Positions 44,401 to 56,400 of a stretch of DNA of 64,000 bases are shown here, piece by piece. The position numbers and the translations under genes were made by a program. Source of the stretch: Tridacna crocea (lineage: Eukaryota > Mollusca > Bivalvia > Cardiida > Cardiidae); assembly GCA_943736015.1 (NCBI GenBank), contig OX031056.1, positions 65,561,277 through 65,625,276 of the forward strand, read 5' to 3'. The first letter of the stretch is position 1, and each line of letters starts with the position of its first letter. A model generated the notes under the pieces. That model was not told where the DNA came from. It was given only the letters and a program-made list of their open reading frames with translations, and did not search any database.

Positions 44401-47400
44401 TTAATTCTCCGAGCCGTAGGTCGGTCCGTCGGTCCATCATGATTCACCACAGCCGTGAACAAGTTTCCAAGTCCCCTCCCACCTGACCGTACAACAAATT
44501 TATTTTACTGCAAAGTTTTAGCCTTTCAAAGCGTGTCAAGCGAAATTTTCCTGTTTTATATTCTCACAAATCGAGTATGCTGACAAAATAGAAATTCCCT
44601 TCTGAGTGCCCCAATTCAATGAAAACTGACATCACTGGAAAGTGATGTCACTAAAACGTGCAGTTTGGTGCAAAAACGTTTTGTGCACCGGTTCCTAGTA
44701 CTTATGCATGTTTGATTGCGTGCAAAATCAACATGTATAGTTTTAATGTTGAAATATTTTGCACTTTTGTACATGATGAATGTCGTTTTAAGACGCATGG
44801 ATTTTTGTCCTATTGTGATGACTCATTAAGAATTGATAGCCTTATTCCGAATAATATTCAAACGACACTCGCATATTGGTTGAAATTTCACTGTTGGAAA
44901 AATAAGTTATGCCAGTATTCTACAACTTTTAAAACACTTCTACATACCTATATGGAAGAATAGGTTTGGCTATTTTTTTGACACTCCCAACTCGAACAAA
45001 ATCTTCAAAACCCAGCTGGAGAACCCTGGAGAAAAAAGTAATCATTACAACTAGAAACACTATAATTAGTTCTCAATGCAAAAATAACATGTGGAAAAAA
45101 AAAGTTCTGTATCAGTCTCCAGATGTATCTAAAAACAGAGATGTAATTGTTAATTTGGTCAAATTGTCAGACTCTGAGTTTTCCATTTGGATAAGCCTTG
45201 AATTTTGTTGTAAATGGTTAAGATTTTAAGTTTGTTTTCTTATTCAGTTCATACACTCACCACTTATACCAGAGCATCTCTGTCACAAGAAAATTACCCC
45301 AGGTTTCCTGTCTCTAAGTGAAACCCCTAAACCCTTTATCAAACAATCCTGAGACAGGAGGATTTGAAAAACTTAGGAAAAGGAGAAATTCTTCTCCCTT
45401 TTCCACAAAGTTTTCTACCCTTTCAAAAACAAATCTCAGCCAATTCCGTACCTACATCTAACCATGTCCGTATCACGGTCCTTTCCATTTCAAATGAGAA
45501 TCACATGATTCTATATATAGTGCGCCACCGACAGTCCTTCAGCAAAAACATACACAACCTCAATGAAGTTATTCACATCTGTTTATTTGTCAGAGAAAAC
45601 TTCAATCAAAATTGATAAACCATGATGAAAAATGAATGTTTGAACTGTTTATCTACTGATATATAGTTAGAAAGATTTTGATAGAAAATTGAAACTCAAG
45701 TTTTCTTTTGTAAGAGGAGCCTTACAATTTTCAGAACGGTAAACCGGCGTATTTCCAGATGATGAATGTTCCGATCTGCTGCATATCAATCCACCAATAA
45801 CAGCCAAGGGATTTGATGGTTTCCATCACCCGAGGTATGCCAAATGCTAGAAATAATTTTCTATTTGGACAAGTCTAAAATTTTGCCCATTGGTAAAGAC
45901 TTGACTCCTTATCAAATGACAAAATTTTAGACTTGTTCAAATTGAAAGCTTTTTCAGATGAAAAATTAAATGTGACTTAAATTATGAAATTTGTATGTAA
46001 CATGGTATAAAACATTGTGGGAAAAAGATAAAATGCTGGTTACCAGCATTTTATCTTTTTCCCACAATGTTTTCCACTTTCTGCTCCAGGGTTGTTAAAA
46101 GTCTGGGTTGTAAAGAGTTAAATCATGTGACAATGGGCAAGAAAGGAAATCCTGTGATGAGACACATAGCATCAGATTACCCCTGTAAAATTCTGTCCAC
46201 AGCAACATTGGTTGTAGAAGAGATTAGTAGTTTCCAGATCACAGGTTTGTTTGTAGCTGATGAGAGAGAAGATAAGATCTTAAAAACTTCCACAAGGAAC
46301 AGCACCATCACTGATAGCAGGAAACTTTTGCCAGCTCCAAAAACACCTAAAATATCAAAAAGTAGAATTACATAAATTCAAGCTAGAGCTGTTACTGAAT
46401 GTGATGCAATACCTCTGCCAGAGCTTTGACAGAAACAGGTAATTATTTGTACACAGACAGACACACAGACTGACACATGGACAGAACAAAAGGACCAACA
46501 CACGGACAGACAGGCTGATTCCAGTATACCCCTGAAAACATTCGTTTTGCGGGGTTATAATAAAAAATTGGACAGTGCACCTATCCATGCTTTTTTATGA
46601 GTTTCCTCTGGTATTGCTTCAAATAATATCCTTCTCAAGCCACTGGCTGGTTACCCACATTACAATCGTCAAAACAATTGACCTTTATGGAGAGAACAAT
46701 TAACCCATTACCACACAATCCCTACTTTTGACACCTCTGAGAAAGAAGCCTTCTGAAAACACTGTAGGAAAAGGAGAAAATGCTGGTAACCAGCATTTTC
46801 TCCTTTTCCCACAGTGTTTTCTACCCTTCCCAGATCAAATTTCAATTTTTCAGTCACTTTTATTTTGTTGTCTGCAAATGCTTTCAATTTGGACCAGTCT
46901 AAAACATTGTTGTTTGGTAATGGGTTAAAGAGTAAATACTTATATCATCAGGTAGAATAGGATTGTACAGAAATTCTGTATACAGAAAATGTCGGGTTTG
47001 ACCCTTACTGTACCATAGTCAAAATAAGTAGCATTTGCGGATGAAATAGATCAAGATCAGACTGCAGAAATTGCATCTTAGATCTATGTTATCCACCATG
47101 TATTATGTGTCAGAAAGGACAGAAAACACTGTGGAGAAGAGAAAAAATTCTGCCTACCACCATTTTCTCCTTTCCCATAGAGTTTTCAAGAAAGCTTTAC
47201 CAGACAGGGTTCTTAAAACTCAAGATTAGCAGCATAATTATAGTGACTACAAGTTTGAACTGGCTCAAATGATACCATTTGTCCTTGAAAGAGCAGAAAA
47301 TATTGTGGAAATGTAAGTTTACGAAAACTAGAGCTATCACTAAACGTGATTATACCCCCTACCAGGTCCTCGTCACAAAAACAGGTCACAGAATGCAGAA

Positions 47401-50400
47401 TGGTTTAGTACAAAAGTAAGAGTTGAAAAAAGTTCAAGGGAGATAATTCCACAACATATCCCAGCAGGGTCATGAAAATTGCACATGCACAACTTCATAG
47501 GAACCCTTTGTGTAAATTTGAGTTCAGTTTGTGAAACACTGTTGGAGTATTGCTCCGGAAAAATTTGTCTATGAACAGATGGCATGGTGATTCCAGTATA
47601 ACCCCCCCTTCTACTGTGTTGTGGGGAATATAATAATGTGATATGTAAGAGTAGAAAATGTGGAAAATGAAGAAAACATTGAGCCTATAAATCTCACCAT
47701 GTAATAGCAACACACCATCCACCGAGTCTGATTTTTCCTGGGTAAACATATGGCTGACTCTACGGAGGGCCTCTGTCTGATCTGTGTTCAGTCTATACTT
47801 GCTGATGTATTTACTTACTATATCATCCTGAATGTATAAATAAATAGTTAGACAAAGACTGACCCCTTACTCTATATTCTAACATGACATGCAAATTTGG
47901 TATTATGAACACAATGCAACGAAAGAATGGTAAAATCTATAATATTCTATGTACAGTGACGTCATTCTTTATACAATGATATCATTCTGTATAAAGTAAG
48001 TAAGTTATTCTATAATGTTATTAATCAAGTGATTTCGTATTGGCCCAGTTACAGGTCCGAGGTCAGCCTTATTGGCCCGAGGCTGAAGGCCGAGGTCCAT
48101 ACGGCTGACCGAGGACCTGTAACTGGGCCAATACGAAATCACTTGGTTAATGTCAATTTTATTAATTAACCCTTTATCAAACAATCATTTTTTACGACCC
48201 TGAAAAAAGAAGCCTTCTGAAAACATTTTGAGAAAAGGAGAAAGTGCTGGTAACCAGCATTTTCTCACAATGTTTTCTACCTGCTGGAAACAAATATCAA
48301 TTTTTGGGTTACGTTTACTTTGCCGGCTCCTTGAACGTGATTGGCTAAAAGTAAGCGCAGACGCTCACACAACTGAACTTTTGACCAATCACGTTCAAGG
48401 ATTTCTGTACTGGTCACGGGTCATCAATACTTATACGAGGTCAAATGTATTGATTGGAGGTCAAGTCGTATTAAGCCGGGGTCACAACCTGTATTCTATA
48501 CGAAGCCAGAAATGTGACTAGTATTGTATGGACCGGTTTCCATGTATAACGTCTATATATCCAATAGTTAGTTAATAAAATGGAATATAATCTGCATCCA
48601 TGATTTTACTACAAGTATGAGCTTTGTTTACGTTTCTTTAAGAGTTTGTCATGTTAGAATCAAAATAATCTCTCTATTGTGGTTGTTGTTCAGTAAACCA
48701 CATTGTGAGTTATGAGGTGCAATAAATAAACCCCTTGGGCTATCACCCTTGTGGATTATCTATTGTGCTTCATGACTCACATCTGTAGTTTTTTAAAGAA
48801 ATAATCCTCTTTCTATAGTGGTTTATCATTCAATAAACCACATTTGTGAGTTATGAGGCTCAATAAAATAATCCATGAGGGCAAATTGAAAACATTTGCT
48901 GATGACAGTTTCCATGCGGCTGGCTTGCCTGGCTGGCTCAATGGTGAGCATGTCAGACTCATGACCTGGTGGTTGCGAGTTCGATATCTGGTTGAGTTGA
49001 ACTTTCTTTCCAGCATATTTTCGCCTCTCACTTCTGCTGAAGCATGTGAGAAAAGTAATCAGTGGCTTTGGAAAGTTATGTTAGTACTGGGGTGAGAAAG
49101 CCAGGAAAAACATGTGTGGCACCCACTGCCATTATATGACCTTAGCTGTTAAAGTGGCGTTAAACCTCAATACAACCAACCAACCAATTCAGTGTGGCTC
49201 ATATGAAATGATTTTTCTTCGATAGGTAAAAACATTGTGGGAAAAAGAGAAAATGCTGGTTGTGTGGTAATGGGTTAAGCATAACATGCCCCATTGGCCA
49301 GTAAAGCCGAAAGGAACAACATGCATTTCTTAAGGCTCCTTCTGTCTCCTATGAGTTTCTAATGCTGCTCCAATCAGACTGAAGACAATGACAATGATTT
49401 TGTTTTAAGTAATATGGCCAGCAGCCCATAATACAAAACAAGAGGGCCAAGATGGCCCTGGATCGCTCACCTGAATTTTTGAGGGGACCATAGCCAATTT
49501 TTTCTTTTAACTCTTTACCACAGGAGAAAATTTTAGACTAGTCCAAATTGAAAGCATTTGCAGACGACAAAATAAAGGTGACTGAAAAACTGAAATTTGT
49601 TCTGGGAAGGGTAGAAAACACTGTGGGAAAAGGAGAAAATGCTAGCTACCAGCATTTTCTCCTTTTCCCACAGTGTTTTCAAAAGGCTTCTTCTCAGGGG
49701 CGTCAAAAGTAGGGATTGTGTGGTAATGGGTTAAGGTACTGAAACACTGGAAACAAAATCATTATTTTAAAAAGGGTCATCCAAGAAACATGTCTGTGAA
49801 ATTATTTCAAAATCTGACCAGCCGTTCAATAGAAGAAGAATTTTCAAGAATTTCTTCATTTCCCTTTTGTGCAAGTAGCCTCCATTTACCAGAGCCACGT
49901 TTCTTGGCAGATGAAAATTTGGCGAATACTTTTGGAAAAAAGTCACCCAAAGAACATCCACATGAAATTATTTCAAAATCTGACAAGAGGTTTCAGAGAA
50001 GAATTTTTAAGAATTTCTTCATTTCTGTATAGTGCAAGGAGCTCCCATTCACCAGAGCCATGTTTCTTGACGGATCAAAATTTCCCACACAAGTTGTGAA
50101 AAGGGTCACCCAAGGAACATCTCTGTGAAATTATTTTAAAATCTGGCCAGCAGTTTCAGAGATAAAGATTTTTAAAGAATTTCTTGAAAAATGCCATTTT
50201 GTTGCCATGCAACCAGAGTTTTTGACAGAATCGAATTCAGTGAACAATTTTCAAAGAGGACCTCCAAAGGAACACCCCAGCCAAGTTTGGTCCAAATTGG
50301 TCCTTCCGTTTAGGAGTTGATGTTTAAAGAATTGTTGACGACGCACGACAGGCAACGCACAATGGGCAATGCACAACAGACACCGGGTGATCCTAAAAGC

Positions 50401-53400
50401 TCCCCTTGAGCATGTTGTGCTCAGGTGAGCTAAAACTATATGTAGAGACAAACATTATACATAGTAGCAGACAGAAGTTTGAACAAGATGTCAAAATTTA
50501 CTTTTGCACTGAGAAGCAAATAAAAGCACCAGGAGTCATTACAAAATACAATTTCTGTTATTATATACATTCAACTTTCAATTTTGCAGTTATTGACACT
50601 TTATTCAAAACCATAAACAAAACAAAACAAACTAGAGCTGTCACTGAATATGATCAGGCCAGCGCTTTGACCGAAACAGGCAATTACTAGTATTTTGTAT
50701 ACAGATGGACAGACGGACACGTGGAAGGATAAATGGATGGACGTAGAGACAGACAGGCTGGTTTTAGCATACCCCATACCCCTGAAAACATTCGTTTGGA
50801 AGATGATCATTATATTGTACTATATATAACCAATTAAATCCCAAATCAATACTTACACAATCAGTGTGTTAAATAAAAAGCAAACTTACCATTATATCAC
50901 TTCCCACTAATATAGAGTCAGTAAATGTGGACATTGACACCAATCTTGGAGCATTAAACTTAGTTGGACCTGAATCTTTCATACTCTGCCTTTCTCTGCA
51001 AAATTAGGACACACAAATCAAATCTTTTTTTTTTTCAAACATGCCTTTTTGTTGTTGTCTTAACCCTTTACCACACAATGATGACTTATAACGACCCTGA
51101 GGAAGAAGCCTTTTGAAAAATTTGTGTGAAAAGGAGAAAATGCTGGTAACCACAAAATTTTTCACCTATCAAAGTAAAATTGTATTATTTCAGGTACTTT
51201 GACATTTTTGTCTGAAAATGCTTTCAATTTGAACAGGTCTAAAATTCTGCCATGTGGAAAGACTTAATTCTTTCCCAAACGACAAAATTTTAGACTGATC
51301 CCGACAGAAGCATTTGAACACAACAAACCAAATGTGGTTGAATTGGAGGAAACTTTGAAATGGTAGAAAATACTACAGGACCTTAAATGCTGAGATTTTG
51401 TCACGAAGGGAAGAAAACATTGTACGAAAAGAAGAAAATGCTGGTAACCAGCATTCATTTCCCCCCAAAATGTATTTAACAGACCCTTATGTCAGGGTCA
51501 TAAATGCTTAGGATTAGCTGACTGCAGTCTGTTGTGTACAAGAGGTCGCTGGTTTGATCCCCGGCTCTGTGAATTTCTTTCCGAAAATTGCTGATAGTCA
51601 TTGAGACAGGATTCATTCCTCTCTCACCGCTACTCATTGTTTCAAGAATGATAATGTGGGAAGCAGCCAGTGGCTTATAAAGAATATCATATGGAGTATT
51701 AGTCAAACAAAACTCTGGGACAGCAATATAACTGAAATAATGATGAAAACAGCATTAAATACTATACAAACAATCAATCAATAAATCAGTACTCAAGATT
51801 GTGTAGTAGAGGGTTAAAAGGAAGTTGTAAATTAACTGTAGAAGGTATAATATGCAAATTATAAAATACCTGCTCAACAGATGAGGTATCACAGGTGGAG
51901 TGGACACTGTCAGATGTTCTTTGATGTTTTCTAAACAGCTCAGTTCTGTTGAAGCATTTCCAGCCAATAAACCATGGCACATAACTAGTGGCAAGAACAT
52001 TTAGGCAATTAACTGATATATAGAGCTGTATCTACTGTAACTGTTCTTTTTTAAGTAAAAAAACATGTACTAATTCTATACATCTCATGGAAAAAATAAA
52101 ATAACCCTTTACCACACAATACTGATTTTTCATCACCCTGAGAAAGAAGCTAGCATTTTCTCCTTATCCCACAATGTTTTCTATCTTATCAAAGAGAAAT
52201 TCCATCATTTGGTCCATTTTTAAATTGGTAAGAACTAGGTTTTTTGTCTTTTGGTAAAGAGTTAACCCTATACCACACAATCCTGCCTTTTAACACCCCC
52301 GTGAAAGAAGCCTTTTGGAAACATTTGGGAAAAGGAGAAAATGCTGGTAACCAGCATTTTCTCCTTTTCCTACAATGATTTCTTCCCTTCTTAAAACAAA
52401 TTTCAATTCTTTAGTCACATTCATTTTGTCATCTACAAATGCTTTCAATTTGGACCAGTCTAAAATTTTGTTGTTTGGTAAAGAGTTACAGGACTCTCAA
52501 AATACTTTAATATGAGCCTCGGTCTGGCAAAAGAGGTTTAACTCTTTACCAAACAACAAAATTAACCCTTTCCCAAACAAGCCCTTGTTTTTACTTGTCT
52601 GCAGTACAAGTCTGTTGAAAAGTGGGAAAAGGAAAAATTGCTCATTTCTGCCATTTTAATCAAATTTGAAATTGTCGTCTGCAAACTCTTTGAGTTTGGA
52701 AGAGTCTAACATTTATCGTTTTGGAAAGGGTTAATGTAACTGAAAAATTGAAATTTGTTTTAGAAAGGGTAGAAGACATTGTGGGAAAAACATTTTCTCC
52801 TTTTCCCACAATGTTTTCTAAAGGCTTCTTTCTTAGTGTTGTTAAAAGTTTGGATTGTGTGGTAATGGGTTAAGTCCTTCAAATTTCAGCTCACACTTTC
52901 CAATTCTAACTGGCATTCTGGGGAGTAAACATGTGGGAATTTTGTACCCTGATTAGATGTGGTACCCCGAGGCAATATGATTTTGGAAAAAACAATTTTT
53001 AAAGATTTTCAGTATTTTCAGATTTGTTGCCATAATAGCAACTTTTCACTGACAGCAAATTCTTTGAAGAAATACAGAAGAGGGCTATAGTAGGATCATC
53101 TCTGTGAAGTTTGGCCAAAAGTGGATTTGTAGTTCCAGAAGAAAAACTTGAAATATAAACAGATACGCAGATGCACAGATATCTATCACTAAGTGTGATT
53201 ATACTCCCAACCAGCTCCTTGTCACAAAAACAGGTCTTTGTCATAGAATACAGAATGGTTTAGTACAAAAGTAAGACTTGAAAAAAGTTCAAGGGGAGGT
53301 AATTCCATAACATATCGCAGCAGTCATGAAAATTGCACATGCATAACTTCATATATATAGGAACACTGTGTGTAAATTTGAGTTTAGTACCTTAACCCTT

Positions 53401-56400
53401 TACCACACAATGAGGACTTCTAATGACCCCGTAAACATACTAGGAAAAGGAGAAAATGCTAGTAACCAGCATTTTCTCCTTTTCCCCAAATGTTTCCTAT
53501 CCTTTCCAGAACAAATTTCCATTTTTTTGGTCACAATTATTTTGTTGTCTGTAAATGGTTTCAATTTGGACTAGTCTAAAATTTTGTCGTCTGGTAATTG
53601 GTTAAAAAGCGTTGGAGTAATTCGCCAAACAAATTTGTGTCAATAGACAGATGGACAGACAGCCATGGTGACTCCAGTATACACATTTTCTGCTTCTGTT
53701 ATCATATGTAGTGAAGTTTTCTGCTGAAAAAGAGAAAGTTGTCTGCATGTAAACTTACCTTCTCCCGACCAATTAGATGGACTGTATCCGTATAGAGGCT
53801 CTATTTCAACTTCATTGGAAGACAGAGGACCATAAAATGTACTGCGTGCCAGAAATGTTGTGGAAAGCCGGAAATCCAAGTCTTTGGATATGACCCAAAT
53901 ATCATCTACAATCAGAGGAAATGATTTGAAATCATAATCTCCTGCATACTACCTTTTTTATGTCTTGTTGCTTTATGAAACATTGAGGGAAATAAAAAAT
54001 TAAATGATAAAAAGAACTTTCTTTTTGTCACAGTGATTTTTTCACAAGAATTACTTTACTGGCCCCTAACTAATATAATTATGCTTGTTCCTTTTTTTTG
54101 TTTCAGGAATACATGATTGAACTCTTTACCAGACAATCCCAACTTGTAACGACCCTGATAAAGAGGCATTTGGAAAACATTGTGGGAAAAGGAGAAAATG
54201 CTGGTAATTTTCTCTTTTTCCCCCAATATTTTCTACCCTTCCCAAAACAAATTTCAATTTTTGAGCCACATTTATTTTGTCATCTGCAAATGCTCTCAAT
54301 TTGGAGAAGTCTATAATTTGTTGTTTGGTAAAGAGTTAAAGAATTCAGCAAACTCTAAATTACAAAACCAAGCTTAAGTCACCATGTATAGACTTCCTAC
54401 CATCACAGAGACAGAAAAGACTAAAATTAACCCTTTACCACACAATGACGACTTTTGATGACCTTTGGAAAGAAGGCTTTTGAAAACATTGTGGGAAAAG
54501 GAGAAAATGCTGGAAACCAGTTATTTACAAAGTTACTTTTATTTTCAAACACTTTTTGCTTCAGCCTCATTCACTGAAAATACTCAAAAGGAAAGGTAGG
54601 CATTCTAGAAAGGTTTAACAGAAGCACTGCAGTCTGTGTTGTTCAAAATGAATTTCTTTGGAAACAATGACAAAGTATATGGAAACCTATTCAAAGATCA
54701 ACTTTACAAACCTTTTGCATACAGGGAGAAGTGGCCTTTTCTTGGTAACTTCAAAAATAACTGCTTTCTCTGTATTGTTTCTTCTTCGTGACTTCCTCTG
54801 ACCCATTTCTAAAATAAATTAAAAGACATATCACATAAATATTACTAGTTATATCATTTCCAGACAGTTCTTTGAGGAGAATGGAAGAAGAGGCATCAAA
54901 ATGTTTAACTCTTTACCAACCTGCAAAATTTTAGACCGGTTCAAATCGAAGGCACTTGCAGACAACAAATTATATGTAACTCATCTACACAGTGTAGGAC
55001 CGGAAGTGTGCATTGTTTGATATTGTATGTCACTTGGGAGTCTGTACAGTGGCGAAATGTCACTTGATTCTAGAAAACTGTGTTTCCACGGTAAGTGAAG
55101 TTAATATTTTTTTCATTTATTTTTATATTTGATTGAATTCTTTCCATCCAAATGTACTTTTGATATATATTAAACATGCCAGGCATCTGATCGTGCAATA
55201 TGCAACCTCCTTATAGCAATAAGAATGTCTTGATCATCTTGATGTGAGAAAATTGAAATGATTTTCGACTACAAAAAATAGCAGAATTTTCGCTTTAGCG
55301 CAGATGAGAGAGTAAAGGTCTGCCGATGTGTCTGCTTTCTCTTTTCATCAACAAGTTCCAAGTTGTGACCTTAAAAGTGATTAAAATGATGAAATTCTAG
55401 CATGTCTACCAACAGAATTTTGTACTGTCACTTGTATAAGATATTGTAGATCTCAAGTGACTGTACAACAGCTTATCAAGTGACAGTACAAATTCCCTAT
55501 GTTGACATGCCATTTTAAACGAACGATTAGGAGGATTGTAGTCGATTTTGTTACCAATTCTTTACATGTTTTCAAACAAAAGTGAATAAAGAAACTGTCT
55601 ATACATTTTCCGTTCAACAAAAAAGCTTTTAAGGATGATTAATCAAACAAAATACCCCAATGTTTTTAGGCAAAATAATCTGTATTTTAGTATGGTTACA
55701 TGATCAAGGCATCCCCATATCTCCAGGAAAGCTTTTCAGAGCACATGAGTGTTCTTGATACTTTCTATGATTAACAAACCAACAACTGGATATGACGGTT
55801 TTATAATAGCTATCAAAATAAATGAAAAATCACCAGCTTGACTTACCGTGTGTTAGCAATTTTCAACGACCAAGTGACATTTCACCGCTGTACAGACTCC
55901 CAAGTGACATACAATCTCAAACACTGTACACTTCCGGTCCTACACCGTGAACTAGAAGGCCCTGAAGGGCCTGAATATGCTCTAATGGCAGTCAACTTGA
56001 AATGGCTACTTTTCCCATACTGTTTGTTGGATTTTTTTCAAAATCCATAGGGTTGACGCTATTGATGAGACAAACTAACTATGCAAGTTTCATAAAAATC
56101 TGATAACAAATGCACATTTTATCTCGTAAACAAGAATTTGAAATTTTCAACTTGAAATGGCTACTTTTCCCATACTGTTTGTTGGATTTTTTTCAAAATC
56201 AATAGGGTTTAAGCTAAGGGATGAGATAAACAAACTGTGCAAGTTTCACTTAAATCTAGCAATAAATGCAGACTATATCGCGTAAACAAGAATTGGAAAT
56301 TTTCAACTGGAAATGGCTACTTTTCCCATATTATTTGTTGGATTTTTCTCAAAATCAATAGGTTTGAAGCTATTGATCAGATAAATAAACTGTGCAAGTT

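Noticed and set aside
44658..44963. 101-codon plus ORF
   Set aside because: No recognised domain, no splice context, partly antisense to exon l; most likely chance.
45757..45844. Possible exon on either strand near GATGATGAATGTTCCGATCT with donor-like CCGAG|GTATGC
   Set aside because: ZGRF1 exons k and l join directly in phase, leaving no room. Readings elsewhere are short with stops on all frames nearby.
51786..51980. Alternative frame through exon h (YVPWFIGWKCF...)
   Set aside because: It stops in the next exon and has the wrong phase; the NASTEL frame fits both neighbours and the family.
54988..55020. Functional RAG recombination signal
   Set aside because: The CACAGTG heptamer is present but no ACAAAAACC-like nonamer lies at 12 or 23 bp on either end.
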